Positions 26,400-35,949 of a stretch of 36,268 nucleotides of DNA are shown one piece after another (the first letter of the stretch is position 1; each line of letters starts with the position of its first letter). This stretch comes from Candidatus Azobacteroides sp. Lineage in GTDB: Bacteria; Bacteroidota; Bacteroidia; Bacteroidales; Azobacteroidaceae. The notes under the pieces are model-generated. The model did not search any database and had not been told where the DNA came from. It saw only the letters and a list, made by a program, of their open reading frames with translations. Both the position numbers and the translations under genes were made by a program. The stretch is taken from positions 1 through 36,268 of the forward strand of contig WRFY01000104.1 in NCBI GenBank assembly GCA_009783445.1, in the 5' to 3' direction.

Positions 26400-27250
26400 T
26401 AATTTGACGGTTTAAAGAAAAAAGTTTTAAAAAAGCTTTCTTTGTTGTATTTGGATGGAAACAAGATTTGATCCAAAAATTTGAACAGACGGTCTTGCAA
26501 AAATCCAATCAATATAATCAAGAACAACAGAGCGAATACTTCCGGCGTCCTTGATTGGCGTCCCAAAGTATAAATCATTGCCCCGATGCCTCCTTCTTTG
26601 TTCAACAATTCGGCGACAATGATATAAGTCCACGAAATAGCCGTGATAACGCGAATGTCTTCCGATATTTTTTCGGTGACGTAGGGAAAATAAACATGGA
26701 GGAATTTTTGCCAATCGTTCGCGCCTAAGGTAATGATGGTTTGCAAATAGACAAAATCCTTATCATTGGACGGATTTTGCAAATCGTTGATGCGTTGTAC
26801 AATAATGGGCAGGAGATAAATCAGGATGCCAAAGGAAAGAAAATAGACTTTCATATCGAACCCGATGCCAAACCACGCAATAAAAATACCGGTAATAGCC
26901 GTTAAAGGCAAAAACCGAACTGCGTCGATGTATTGACTGAACAAACTCTTAGCGATGGGATACATTCCAATGAGAAAACCCAAGGGCAAAGCCCAAAGAA
27001 TGGCCGTAAGATAGCCGTAAATATTCAGCTTTACTGAATACCAAGTGTTGCTCAATAAGTTGTAATCGGAAAACAGTTCGCCATACGATTGGACGACTTT
27101 AACGGGATTCGGCAATATCTTGCTTGGAATGATATGGCCGCTCACCGTAAGAAAATACCACAATGCCAATAATATAACTAATCCAATAATTGAAATGATG
27201 GTGGAAGTCATTTTATCAATGCTTCCACCCATTTTGAAGAGTTCTTTCAT
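26399..27250 (-). CDS. ABC transporter permease (SsuC/TauC type)
   Basis: The inner-membrane channel subunit of a type I ABC importer. The 283 residues have about six hydrophobic helices, starting IISIIGLVILLALWYFLTVS. The N-terminal signature PNPVKVVQSYGELF is typical of SsuC-like proteins, and LGANDWQKFLHVYFPYVTEK forms the EAA-type coupling loop that docks on the ATPase. The usual second half (RVITAISWTYIIVAELL and GIGAMIYTLGRQSRTPEVFA) is intact. It begins 4 nt after the substrate-binding/OmpA gene and overlaps the ATPase gene by 1 nt. Confidence 0.93.
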   Translation of the reverse strand: MKELFKMGGSIDKMTSTIISIIGLVILLALWYFLTVSGHIIPSKILPNPVKVVQSYGELFSDYNLLSNTWYSVKLNIYGYLTAILWALPLGFLIGMYPIAKSLFSQYIDAVRFLPLTAITGIFIAWFGIGFDMKVYFLSFGILIYLLPIIVQRINDLQNPSNDKDFVYLQTIITLGANDWQKFLHVYFPYVTEKISEDIRVITAISWTYIIVAELLNKEGGIGAMIYTLGRQSRTPEVFALLFLIILIGFLQDRLFKFLDQILFPSKYNKESFFKTFFFKPSN

Positions 27251-27254
27251 TCGT

Positions 27255-28778
27255 TTATTCGGTAATCAATTGAAAATCAGTTGTCCTGTAATGGATATCC
27301 GAACCCGTTACCCCATCGTTTGCCGCATGTTTAGGCCCATTGCCTACCACAATGAAACGATTCCGGTCGAATCCGTATTCACTGATCAAATAATCGACCA
27401 CTGCCTGCGCCCGGCGTTTCGACAGCGCCACGTTGGAATTGTAATCGCCCGTGTTGTCTGTATTTCCTTCGACCCGAATACGTGCGCCGCTGAATTCTTT
27501 GGCAATATTCACAAATTCACGGTCGATGGTCATTCGTGCATCGTTGGTAAGATTCGATTGATTGACTCCAAAATTAATGGTCACTTTTTTGTTGGAAATG
27601 GCTTTTTTCGTTTCCAGTTCTGGGCTTGCCTTGCTAAAAGTCGTAGCGCCTTCAGCCAGCTGATTTCCCCTCACATTTCCATCTTTTTCTAATTGTTCTA
27701 TTATAGCGGGATACGAAATGCGGCGCCAGGGCAAGGGTTTCTTGGTCAATTTCAAGGATTCGTAGATGCGCGCCATTTTGCTGTACAATTCGTCGCCTTT
27801 AACGCCCGTGTAATTGTTGTTCAATCCATAAAAATCCAATTCGTCTCCCAAAGTAGCAAAGCGGATATTCCGGACGCCTTCTATACAAAAAGCTTCGTCG
27901 GTTCCAAATCCTTTGGCAAAATATTTAGCGGCTTCTGCAACCGCTGCCGGATCGTCGTTCATCTTGGAATTAGCGTAAAGAATTGCGCTTACTATTTTGG
28001 CTACGTCTGCTTTGTTTTTATCCAGAAACGATTCTTTGGCAATCAAACCGTCGCAAATGATATGTGTCGCTTGTTTGGTGCTTACTAAAACTTTGGCTCC
28101 GGAAACGGCTTCCACGCAATCGATATCGTCGGGCGACCAGGTTACGCAAGCGTCTACCTGCATTGCTTTGAACATTTGAGCCGCTTCAATTCCGTTTTCT
28201 ACTTTCACAATCGTTATCTCATCCGGACTGATCGCGTTTGTTTCCAACGTATTGATCAACAAGGTATGGGCGGCGGTGCCTTCCGCTACCGCAATCTTCT
28301 TTCCTTTCAGGTCGGCCACCGTCTGGATGTATTTATTTACCACAATAGCGTCTGCTCCCCGCGACCAGTTCAACAGCATGAAATGACGAGCATCGGTCAT
28401 GTCGCCGTTTTCCGACATTTCGGTCGGTAAAGCGTCGGCAGTGCAATAAATCATATCTATTTCGCCTTTTTTCAGACCATTGCGGCCCGCGATAAAATCG
28501 TCTTGAATCACAATATTCAAGCGCACGCCATAGTCTTTTGTTATGGTTGATTCGTCGTTGGGCTTTAATCCGCCATTGAGCCAGACAATCGGGGTAAATC
28601 CTGCATAAGTGTTTACTCCAATCGTATAAGTGGGCGTTTTGCTGAACAAACCTCCTGCCAAATTCGAGGAGTCGCCGCCTATTTTCCCCTTATCGCGCAA
28701 ATACATAATTCCGACGGCCACGCCTCCAATCACCAGAGCCGTCAAGAAAACTTTCACCCAAGGTCTTACATTTCCCAT
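27255..28778 (-). CDS. Substrate-binding protein (NMT1/SsuA-like) fused to a C-terminal OmpA peptidoglycan-binding domain
   Basis: A 507-residue envelope protein. An uncleaved-looking N-terminal anchor (VFLTALVIGGVAVGIMYL, about 9-26) is followed by a periplasmic binding domain (about 48-330). That domain starts PTYTIGVNTYAGFTPIVWLN and has KKGEIDMIYCTADALPTEM, DLKGKKIAVAEGTAAHTLLI and DACVTWSPDDIDCVEAVSG, as in SsuA/NMT1-type proteins. The C-terminus (about 394-507) is an OmpA-like domain: VTINFGVNQSNLTNDA, RVEGNTDNTGDYNSNVALSK (Asp441 in the peptidoglycan-binding region) and RRAQAVVDYLISEYG. Instead of a lipoprotein or soluble binding protein, the receptor would be held between inner membrane and cell wall. 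The permease follows 4 nt downstream. The ligand is unknown. Confidence 0.9.
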   Translation of the reverse strand: MGNVRPWVKVFLTALVIGGVAVGIMYLRDKGKIGGDSSNLAGGLFSKTPTYTIGVNTYAGFTPIVWLNGGLKPNDESTITKDYGVRLNIVIQDDFIAGRNGLKKGEIDMIYCTADALPTEMSENGDMTDARHFMLLNWSRGADAIVVNKYIQTVADLKGKKIAVAEGTAAHTLLINTLETNAISPDEITIVKVENGIEAAQMFKAMQVDACVTWSPDDIDCVEAVSGAKVLVSTKQATHIICDGLIAKESFLDKNKADVAKIVSAILYANSKMNDDPAAVAEAAKYFAKGFGTDEAFCIEGVRNIRFATLGDELDFYGLNNNYTGVKGDELYSKMARIYESLKLTKKPLPWRRISYPAIIEQLEKDGNVRGNQLAEGATTFSKASPELETKKAISNKKVTINFGVNQSNLTNDARMTIDREFVNIAKEFSGARIRVEGNTDNTGDYNSNVALSKRRAQAVVDYLISEYGFDRNRFIVVGNGPKHAANDGVTGSDIHYRTTDFQLITE

Positions 28779-28805
28779 ATTTAGTTCGTTTTAATATTTA
28801 GAAAT

Positions 28806-29861
28806 TTATAATTGATCAAAATAATTTCGATCCGGTATCGATTTTTGATTTCCTTTTGTATTGGATATCTCTATCGGTTTAACATCTACTATCTCGTTTT
28901 TTGAGAAGTAAGCCGTTTTGCTTGGATTGATTTTGATGGTATTTTCAAATGTTTTAAAAATGCCTTCAATACCCAGTTCGTTGTAGCGGTTGATCAATTC
29001 GTTCCCTTTGAAAGAAGCGACATCGTTATCCGCTTCGAATTGGTCGATCAATCCTCCCGTACTGCTGATTACTCGTTCCATTTCGCCCAATTTGTTTTCG
29101 ATGTCGGCTCGCATGGCCTCCAAAGCTTCATTGAACAACGCCAATTCGTCTGGATCGCCTTCCATAATCGACATTACCGAACGGAAAATTTTGTGCTGTT
29201 GCTTGGCCATTTCATACTCTTCTTTCTGCATGTTGACTTCATTACGGGTATCCAGCACCGTCAATTTGGCCATTTGGCTCAATTTGTCTAACGATTCGTA
29301 CCAGCGTTTGGAATCCTGCAACAATCCCAGTAGTTTATTGATGTATTTTTCCAAGCGGGCAATCTGGCGTTCGTCGATGACTGCAGCGTCGCGGTTTCCC
29401 TTGGCGCGGTAAACTTGCGCGCGTTGCAATAACTTTTCCATTTCTTCTTTTTTGGAATTAATCGAACCTTCTAATTTGCGGATTTGTCCCAGCAAACGTC
29501 CCATGCTTTCGTTCATTTTTTGGATAGACTTTTCCATCATGCCCAAACGACGTTCAATGATAGCAATCGGGTCGATATTGACAAACAGGGAAGTTATTTT
29601 ACGCATGAGGATAAAATATCCGACGCTGACGACTCTGCGGAATTTTTTATCGAAACACAAAAAAGTAATCAGTCCGATCACGCCCAGCAGCAATCCGAAA
29701 TACAAGGTATTTTCGGCCAATTTGATCAAAAAAGGCAAGATCTTATACAAAAAAATAATTCCCCCGACAATAAGTCCGGCACAAACAACCATTCCCAATT
29801 TTCCTCCCGGTTGTTCCCACATGCTTTTTGGGGTGGTATTAACGCCATTCAGTTGTAACAT
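28806..29861 (-). CDS. Membrane-anchored long coiled-coil protein, PspA-like helical core
   Basis: A 351-residue protein that I cannot assign to a named family. An N-terminal stretch of 20 residues is followed by two hydrophobic segments (MVVCAGLIVGGIIFLYKILP, about 24-43; TLYFGLLLGVIGLITFLCF, 52-70) and a basic loop. A long helical region (about 97-290) rich in heptads comes next, including MEKSIQKMNESMGRLLGQIR, SINSKKEEMEKLLQRAQVYR and KLTVLDTRNEVNMQKEEYEM. The four-helix, KGNRDAA-containing layout recalls PspA/IM30 proteins but is not close enough to name. The tail after 300 is polar. It starts 4 nt after the preceding coiled-coil gene and is 27 nt from the binding-protein gene, so it belongs to the ABC operon. 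Confidence 0.85.
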   Translation of the reverse strand: MLQLNGVNTTPKSMWEQPGGKLGMVVCAGLIVGGIIFLYKILPFLIKLAENTLYFGLLLGVIGLITFLCFDKKFRRVVSVGYFILMRKITSLFVNIDPIAIIERRLGMMEKSIQKMNESMGRLLGQIRKLEGSINSKKEEMEKLLQRAQVYRAKGNRDAAVIDERQIARLEKYINKLLGLLQDSKRWYESLDKLSQMAKLTVLDTRNEVNMQKEEYEMAKQQHKIFRSVMSIMEGDPDELALFNEALEAMRADIENKLGEMERVISSTGGLIDQFEADNDVASFKGNELINRYNELGIEGIFKTFENTIKINPSKTAYFSKNEIVDVKPIEISNTKGNQKSIPDRNYFDQL

Positions 29862-29865
29862 AATT

Positions 29866-30543
29866 TTAGTGTTTTATGATGGTTTCTATTTTTACTTTAT
29901 CGTTTTTCAATTGATTTACAATCTGATCGACAGTCGTATTAAAATCGGCCTCCCGGATAGTAAATTCATTTTTTCGGGTGGTAATGTCCATTTCTGTTTC
30001 CGCAATGTAGCGCGTCAGCTTTTGAATTTCGGCTTTCATTTTTTCTACGTTTTGAATGGCTGTGTTTAAATCTTTTTCTTTGGATTCAATTTGGGTTACG
30101 CGGAGATTATTTAATTGATCCATACCTACCTTGCGTTCATGTTCCATCAACTGGATATACTTGTCGATGGTTTGCGTCAAATATTCTTTGGAAAAAGAAG
30201 GGTAGGTCGCTTTTAGCGTGAGATAAGCGGTCGTAAACCGAATATTTTCTTCCGGCTGGAAATCTTTCAATGAATCGACCGATTTTTTGAATTTCAGATA
30301 GTCGATCCCTTCACACGATTGTTCGTCTAATACGGCGCAAAGTTTATCCAATAAGGTCTTGTCTATTTTGCCCACGATGCTGTTCGAAGGAATAGATCGA
30401 TTGCTCCGATTATCCTCCGACGCGGCAGGAGATACAATTGGTTCAATTTGAGATTCCGGTCTTTTCTCCTGCTCTTTTTTTTCTTCTTCTGCTTGTGGCG
30501 TATCTTCAAAAATGAGATTTTTCAGCCAGTTTTTTTTGCTCAT
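29866..30543 (-). CDS. Soluble coiled-coil protein, first gene of the ABC/OmpA operon
   Basis: A protein of unknown function, 225 residues from the ATG at 30543 (MSKKNWLKNLIFEDTPQAEE); a TTG 12 nt upstream is less likely. It has a charged, low-complexity N-terminal third (EEEKKEQEKRPESQIEP), then a helical domain (IVGKIDKTLLDKLCAVLDEQ through YLTLKATYPSFSKEYL). A C-terminal coiled coil follows (about 125-225, TQIESKEKDLNTAIQNVEKM and beyond, ending IVNQLKNDKVKIETI). No signal peptide or membrane helix is present, so it should be cytoplasmic. It could contact the membrane coiled-coil protein encoded 4 nt downstream. Confidence 0.8.
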   Translation of the reverse strand: MSKKNWLKNLIFEDTPQAEEEKKEQEKRPESQIEPIVSPAASEDNRSNRSIPSNSIVGKIDKTLLDKLCAVLDEQSCEGIDYLKFKKSVDSLKDFQPEENIRFTTAYLTLKATYPSFSKEYLTQTIDKYIQLMEHERKVGMDQLNNLRVTQIESKEKDLNTAIQNVEKMKAEIQKLTRYIAETEMDITTRKNEFTIREADFNTTVDQIVNQLKNDKVKIETIIKH

Positions 30544-30587
30544 CAGGTATGTCAAGTTTTAAGGATTAATATTAGCCGGACATCAAG

Positions 30588-30595
30588 CAAAGGTA
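30588..30595 (-). promoter_or_regulatory. -7 box of the five-gene ABC/OmpA operon
   Basis: TACCTTTG on the minus strand matches TAnnTTTG and lies 44 nt before the ATG at 30543. The expected -33 position reads TAAT, a poor match, so an alternative sigma factor or activator may be needed. Confidence 0.45.
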
Positions 30596-30614
30596 ATAAA
30601 AAAATAGAAATAAA

Positions 30615-32330
30615 TTATCCTTTTCCTAACAATTTATTATATATCTGCGTATTTTCGATAATATCTATGGCTTTTTTCAAGGCTTCATTGTCGTCATTGA
30701 TAATTTGAAAATATTCGTTGGTATTCCAGACGTCACGGGCAATCAAAGCCTTGATTTGAAGTTTTATCAAAGGCTTGGACTGTTCCATTTGCTTCAGGTC
30801 GTCGGCTGTCAGCGTCGCAGAGGTCCTTTTTGATTGATTGTCTTTTTTCGCCGGCGCGTTGTCGGTCGCATTTTCCGTTGTTCCATCCTCTGCCAATTCT
30901 TCAAAAGAATATCTCCGGATCATTTCAAAATCTTCTTTTTTAAACATATCCAACAAATCTTTCAACATGAAATCCTTGACTTCAAAATCGCGTTTATATT
31001 CCTGAAAATTTTTGTATTGGTTTTGCAAAGACGATCTGTTTTTTTCTACATAACTCATTACAAATTTATTGATTACTCCCGAAGCGATCAGTGAACGATG
31101 AATATCGGTAAAGCGAGTCGTATCGATGGGAACAAAATAATCCGGCATAATGCCTCCCCCTCCATATACGATTCGTCGATTTTCCAATGTGCTGTATTTC
31201 AATGAATCAGGAAAATGAATGCTGTCGGCGCTTAGCATTTCCCCTCGGTTGTAACGTGTGATCAAATCCATATTATATACATCCTGTTTTCCATTTTCGT
31301 ATGGTTTTTGAATGGACCGACCGGTAGGGGTGTAATAACGCGCGGTTGTCAATCGCATCATCGAACCGTCGGGGAAAAAAACAGGACGTTGTACCAATCC
31401 TTTGCCAAAAGATCTTCGGCCTACAATCACTGCGCGATCCCAATCCTGTAAAGCGCCGGATACGATTTCGCTAGCCGAAGCCGTCGATTCGTTGACCAGA
31501 ACGATTACTTTTCCTTTTTTAAAGGAACCGTTTGTCGAAGCATAGGCATCATCTCTTTTTTGATGAGCGCCTTCGGTATATACAATCAATTCTCCTCTTT
31601 TCAAAAATTCATTGGCAATGTCAATAGCCGAAGTAAGATAACCTCCTCCATTGTCTTGCAAATCCAGAATTAGATTTTCCAATCCTTGCATCTGCAATTC
31701 TTTCAAAGCCACTTTGAATTCTTCGTAGGTCGTTGCCGAAAAACGATTCAATTTGATGTAACCGGTTTCCTTGTCGATCATGTAAGAAGCGTCTAAACTA
31801 TAGATAGGAATTTTGTCGCGAATAATTTTGAATGGGATCAGCTCGGATTGTCCCCCGCGTTTGATTTTCACATTGACCGTACTTCCTTTCGGTCCGCGCA
31901 AACGCGCCATGATATCGGTCGTTTTCATGCTCACGCCGGCTATCAGCGAATCGTTGACCGTAATGATCCGGTCGCCAGCCATGATTCCCACTTTTTCAGA
32001 GGGACTTCCCGGAATTACTTGTACAATATACAAGGTATCGGTCAGCATATTAAATTGGATTCCAATTCCTTCGAAATTTCCTTTCAAGGGTTCGTTCATC
32101 TCCTTCACTTCCTCCGGCGTCATATAATCGGAGTGAGGATCCAATTTTTCCAGCAAAGCGACAATCGCATCTTCCACCAACTTGCTTTGATTGATGGTAT
32201 CTACATATAGATTTTCGATTGCTGTTAAGGCCATGTTCATCTTTCGCGTGGAAAGATCGTTTTGATTTTGTCCATACGAACAGGATATTAAACAGAGAGA
32301 CAAGAAGAAGGGGCAAACAACATTTTTCAT
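30615..32330 (-). CDS. S41-family C-terminal processing protease, lipoprotein
   Basis: A periplasmic serine protease of the CtpA/Prc group that trims protein C-termini. From the ATG at 32330 it is 571 residues and starts with a lipoprotein signal (MKNVVCPFFLSLCLISC; lipobox LISC, Cys17). A further ATG at 32357 is possible. Domains: N-terminal helical region, PDZ domain (GIGIQFNMLTDTLYIVQVIP, SEKVGIMAGDRIITVNDSL), and the S41 core with ILDLQDNGGGYLTSAIDIAN, the catalytic serine in VLVNESTASASEIVSGALQD and the lysine in VIVGRRSFGKGLVQ. A C-terminal extension of about 150 residues with a charged linker follows. It is the last gene of the GNAT-parE-coaD-protease run. Confidence 0.94.
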   Translation of the reverse strand: MKNVVCPFFLSLCLISCSYGQNQNDLSTRKMNMALTAIENLYVDTINQSKLVEDAIVALLEKLDPHSDYMTPEEVKEMNEPLKGNFEGIGIQFNMLTDTLYIVQVIPGSPSEKVGIMAGDRIITVNDSLIAGVSMKTTDIMARLRGPKGSTVNVKIKRGGQSELIPFKIIRDKIPIYSLDASYMIDKETGYIKLNRFSATTYEEFKVALKELQMQGLENLILDLQDNGGGYLTSAIDIANEFLKRGELIVYTEGAHQKRDDAYASTNGSFKKGKVIVLVNESTASASEIVSGALQDWDRAVIVGRRSFGKGLVQRPVFFPDGSMMRLTTARYYTPTGRSIQKPYENGKQDVYNMDLITRYNRGEMLSADSIHFPDSLKYSTLENRRIVYGGGGIMPDYFVPIDTTRFTDIHRSLIASGVINKFVMSYVEKNRSSLQNQYKNFQEYKRDFEVKDFMLKDLLDMFKKEDFEMIRRYSFEELAEDGTTENATDNAPAKKDNQSKRTSATLTADDLKQMEQSKPLIKLQIKALIARDVWNTNEYFQIINDDNEALKKAIDIIENTQIYNKLLGKG

Positions 32331-32371
32331 TATTTTATAATTTTTTAGTAATTGCATAAATAAAACATTTT

Positions 32372-32872
32372 TTAAAGAACAGGAATAAAATCGTCCACAT
32401 TTTTGCCGTACGACAGCAATTCTCTGACAATGGACGAACTGATATGCGTATGTTCCGGCTCGGTAAACAAAACAAAAGTTTCTATTCCGGATATTTTTCG
32501 ATTGATGTCGGCAATATTTTTTTCATATTCAAAATCGTAAACAGAACGGATTCCCCTGAGAATAAATTCAGCGCCTACTTCTCGCGCAAAATCTACCGTC
32601 AGTCCTTCATACGACTGAACCGAAATTCGGGGCTCTTGCTCAAAAAGTTTGGAGATTGTTTCGACACGTTGATTCAACGAATAAAATGTTTTCTTATTGG
32701 AATTGATTCCTATGGCGATGACGATTTGGTCGACTAATTTCAAACCCCTATTTACCAGCGACAAATGTCCTATGGTAAAAGGGTCGAACGTGCCGGGGAA
32801 AATGGCAATTTTGAGAGAATGCAAGGCCTCTGGCGCCGCGCTCTCGCTCTTCTGTATCTGTTTCCTTTCCAT
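32372..32872 (-). CDS. coaD: Phosphopantetheine adenylyltransferase CoaD
   Basis: CoaD adenylates 4'-phosphopantetheine to dephospho-CoA, the fourth step of CoA synthesis. The 166 residues include the nucleotidyltransferase motif [20 protein letters not shown] with the HIGH-like [44 protein letters not shown] and the [13 protein letters not shown] region. About 20 residues precede the usual start (KIAIFPG). An in-frame TTG near codon 17 could be the true start, giving a protein of normal length. It lies 45 nt after parE. Confidence 0.95.
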   Translation of the reverse strand: MERKQIQKSESAAPEALHSLKIAIFPGTFDPFTIGHLSLVNRGLKLVDQIVIAIGINSNKKTFYSLNQRVETISKLFEQEPRISVQSYEGLTVDFAREVGAEFILRGIRSVYDFEYEKNIADINRKISGIETFVLFTEPEHTHISSSIVRELLSYGKNVDDFIPVL

Positions 32873-32917
32873 TTTTTCTTTTTTGCGCTGTATGAATCGG
32901 CGCTTTCATTTCTATGC

Positions 32918-34759
32918 TCAAATATCTTCTTCTACCACCAAGTTTCTGATGATGAAATTTTGGCGCTCCATTGTATTTTTCCCCATATAGAATTCCAACA
33001 TTTCTTTTACCGCATCCGATTTTTTCATGGCAACCGGATCGAGGCGCAGGTCTGTTCCGATAAAATGTTTAAATTCGGTAGGGGATATTTCTCCCAAACC
33101 TTTGAAGCGGGTAATTTCGGGATTAGGACTTAACTTTTCTATCGCCTGGATTCGCTCTTCTTCCGAATAACAATAAATTGTTTCCTTTTTATTTCTTACC
33201 CTGAAAAGCGGCGTTTGCAGGATAAAAACGTGGCTGTTTTTAATCAGATCGGGAAAGAACTGAAGGAAAAAAGTGATAATCAGCAAACGAATGTGCATGC
33301 CGTCCACATCGGCATCGGTAGCGATGATTACTTTATTGTATCGCAATCCTTCCACACCGTCTTCGATATTCAATGCGGCTTGCAATAGATTGAATTCTTC
33401 GTTTTCGTATACAATTTTTTTTGTTAAACCAAAAGTATTCAATGGTTTGCCTCGAAGGCTGAACACCGCTTGATAATTAGGGTCGCGGCTTTGGGTGATC
33501 GATCCGCTCGCCGAATCGCCTTCAGTAATAAAAATGCAAGTTTCGTCGAGGCGTTCGCCTTTGGCATCGGAATAATGGAGGCGGCAATCGCGCAATTTTT
33601 TATTGTATAAATTTGCTTTTTTGGCTCTTTCCCTTGCCAATTTGGTCACTCCTGCAATGGCTTTTCGTTCTTTTTCCGAATCAGTAATCTTCCGGAGCAG
33701 TATATCCGACGTTTCGGGATTCTTGTGAAGATAATTGTCTAATTCTTTTTTAACAAAATCTCCGATGAATTTGGCTACGGTGGGTCCTTCGGGGCCTATG
33801 TCTTTCGATCCCAATTTGGTTTTCGTTTGCGACTCAAATACCGGTTCTTCTATCTTGACGGCGATAGCGGCCGTAATTCCCATTCGGATATCGGAATATT
33901 CGAAGTTTTTATTGTAATATTCCTTGATTGCTCTGGAAACAGACTCTTTGAATGCCGATAAATGCGTTCCGCCTTGCGTAGTATACTGGCCGTTGACAAA
34001 AGAATAATATTCTTCTCCGTATTGATTGGCATGAGTAATCGCTATTTCAATATCCGCTCCCTGCAAGTGGATAATCGGATACAAGGCCTCCGAAGTCATA
34101 TTTTCGTTCAGCAAATCCTCCAAACCATTTTTGGAATAAAATTTTTTCCCGTTGTAATAAATAGTCAATCCCGAATTGAGGAAGACATAATTTTTCAACA
34201 AAGGTTCTACATATTTATCCTGAAAATGATAATCCTTGAAAATCTCTTCGTCTGGGATGAATTTCACCCACGTGCCGTTGGGTTCATCAGAGGCTTCGAT
34301 TGGACGATTTTCAATGATATGCGCTCGGTTGTAAGCGACTGCTTTCGTTTCTCCGTCCCGGAAGCTTTGTACCAGCATGTAAGACGACAAAGCATTCACC
34401 GCCTTGATGCCGACTCCGTTCATTCCGACCGACTTCTTGAACGCTTTCGAATCGTATTTTCCTCCCGTGTTCATTTGCGACGACACATCCACTACTTTTC
34501 CCAACGGAATTCCGCGTCCGTAATCGCGTACCGTCACAACTCCTTCATTAATAGCGATCTGAATAGATTTTCCAAATCCCATCATGTATTCGTCCATAGC
34601 GTTATCCAGCACCTCTTTCAACAATACGTAAATTCCGTCGTCTGGATAACTTCCGTCGCCCAATTTACCGATATACATTCCCGGGCGGAGGCGCACATGC
34701 TCCCACCATTCTAATTTGACAATATTGGTTTCGTCGTATATTACTTCTTGATTATTCAT
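32918..34759 (-). CDS. parE: DNA topoisomerase IV subunit B
   Basis: The ATPase subunit of topoisomerase IV, which decatenates daughter chromosomes. The 613 residues contain the GHKL ATPase ([65 protein letters not shown]), the transducer domain ([15 protein letters not shown] with the QTK loop) and the Toprim domain ([11 protein letters not shown] and [20 protein letters not shown]), ending in [20 protein letters not shown]. Length and motifs suit ParE rather than the longer GyrB. The start shares an ATGA overlap with the GNAT gene. Confidence 0.96.
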   Translation of the reverse strand: MNNQEVIYDETNIVKLEWWEHVRLRPGMYIGKLGDGSYPDDGIYVLLKEVLDNAMDEYMMGFGKSIQIAINEGVVTVRDYGRGIPLGKVVDVSSQMNTGGKYDSKAFKKSVGMNGVGIKAVNALSSYMLVQSFRDGETKAVAYNRAHIIENRPIEASDEPNGTWVKFIPDEEIFKDYHFQDKYVEPLLKNYVFLNSGLTIYYNGKKFYSKNGLEDLLNENMTSEALYPIIHLQGADIEIAITHANQYGEEYYSFVNGQYTTQGGTHLSAFKESVSRAIKEYYNKNFEYSDIRMGITAAIAVKIEEPVFESQTKTKLGSKDIGPEGPTVAKFIGDFVKKELDNYLHKNPETSDILLRKITDSEKERKAIAGVTKLARERAKKANLYNKKLRDCRLHYSDAKGERLDETCIFITEGDSASGSITQSRDPNYQAVFSLRGKPLNTFGLTKKIVYENEEFNLLQAALNIEDGVEGLRYNKVIIATDADVDGMHIRLLIITFFLQFFPDLIKNSHVFILQTPLFRVRNKKETIYCYSEEERIQAIEKLSPNPEITRFKGLGEISPTEFKHFIGTDLRLDPVAMKKSDAVKEMLEFYMGKNTMERQNFIIRNLVVEEDI

Positions 34760-35886
34760 GTTAAATATTTAATAAACGCACGGCGGGTTTTGATGTGTTC
34801 CGCCTCAAAATCATCCCATTGGGATTGCATTTTGAAATTCACTTCCAATTCGGGATTACTTTCTGCATGGGTAAATCCCTTTTTATTGAATATGGGAATC
34901 AGATCGTAAAAAATCAAAGCATTCACGCCTGTGTTTTGGTACTGAGGATGAATACCCATAATATACAAATCGACGAGTTTCCCTTTTCCATACAATGCCT
35001 TTGCTAAATGAACCCATCCGAAAGGGAGCCATTTGCCTTGGGCTTTCTGCAAACCTTTCGACAAACTCGGCAAGGTAATGCCGATTCCCACTACAGCGTC
35101 ATCGGCTTTGCGAACGATCAGAGTGATCAGATCCAGACGCAACATCGGAATATACATTTTGACATAATATTGGATTTGTTTGGGCGATAGAGGCGAATAA
35201 CCATAAAGAGGCCGATAGGCTTCGTTCCATAGTTGAAAAATTCTTTCGGCATACGGCCATATTTCTTTTGTTTTCTTAAACTTTTTGATTTGCAAGCCGT
35301 ATTTTTTCATGACTATTTCCGAAATCCGTTTGTGTTTTTCAGGAACCTCTTTGGGAACTTTCAACAAAAATTCCTGCCAATCCTGGTCTTTTTCGTACCC
35401 CAAGCGTTCCAAGTGTTCCTTGTAGTAAGGAAAACTGTAGGATGTAGCCATCGTTCCTACGCGGTCGAATCCCCATACAAGCAATCCCTCATGATCTAAA
35501 TCCGTAAAACCCAACGGACCTTGAATGCCGTTCATCCCCTTTTCGATCGCCCATTTTTCAACGGCCTCGAACAAGGCTTTCGAAACCTCTTCATCATCCA
35601 TAAAATCAACAAAACCAAACCGGGCGTATTGCTGTCCCCAAATTTCGTTTGCATTGGAATTGATCAATCCTGCAATTCGCCCCACGATTTTGTTGTCTTT
35701 ATATGCCAGATAATAAACCGCTTCGCAAAATTCAAAAGCGGGATTCCTCTCTTTGTCCAAAGTCATCAGTTCATCCTCAATTAACCCCGGAACATGGTAG
35801 GGATTCCCCTTGTATAGCTGAATATTGAATTCGACAAACTTCCTAAGTGTGCCTTTTTCGGTTACTTCTCTAATTGTTACAGACAT
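34756..35886 (-). CDS. GNAT-fold acetyltransferase-like protein
   Basis: A 376-residue protein with GNAT-like features, including [18 protein letters not shown] (N-terminal half) and [20 protein letters not shown] (C-terminal acetyl-CoA loop region). The substrate is unknown. The ATG at 35886 ([20 protein letters not shown]) is chosen because a promoter -7 box lies inside the 21-codon extension that would start at 35949. The stop overlaps the parE start by 4 nt, so it leads the parE operon, an arrangement that recurs in Bacteroidales genomes. Confidence 0.85.
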   Translation of the reverse strand: MSVTIREVTEKGTLRKFVEFNIQLYKGNPYHVPGLIEDELMTLDKERNPAFEFCEAVYYLAYKDNKIVGRIAGLINSNANEIWGQQYARFGFVDFMDDEEVSKALFEAVEKWAIEKGMNGIQGPLGFTDLDHEGLLVWGFDRVGTMATSYSFPYYKEHLERLGYEKDQDWQEFLLKVPKEVPEKHKRISEIVMKKYGLQIKKFKKTKEIWPYAERIFQLWNEAYRPLYGYSPLSPKQIQYYVKMYIPMLRLDLITLIVRKADDAVVGIGITLPSLSKGLQKAQGKWLPFGWVHLAKALYGKGKLVDLYIMGIHPQYQNTGVNALIFYDLIPIFNKKGFTHAESNPELEVNFKMQSQWDDFEAEHIKTRRAFIKYLT

Positions 35887-35915
35887 TGATCTTGATTTAA
35901 AGGGTTTCAAATGTG

Positions 35916-35947
35916 CAAATATACGCCCTTTTTTGAAATATTGCAAC
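35916..35947 (-). promoter_or_regulatory. Promoter of the GNAT-parE-coaD-protease operon
   Basis: On the minus strand, GTTG (35944-35947) and TATATTTG (35916-35923) are separated by 20 nt, a good match to the Bacteroidota promoter. The -7 box ends 29 nt before the ATG at 35886, which supports that start over the upstream ATG at 35949. Confidence 0.65.
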
Positions 35948-35949
35948 AT

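Noticed and set aside
27120..27692. 190-codon plus-strand open frame
   Set aside because: It is antisense to the permease and the binding-protein/OmpA gene; no domain seen.
33962..34714. 250-codon plus-strand open frame
   Set aside because: It is antisense to parE, whose motifs are intact.
35887..35949. 21-codon N-terminal extension of the GNAT gene
   Set aside because: It contains the promoter boxes (35916-35947), so the ATG at 35886 is the better start.
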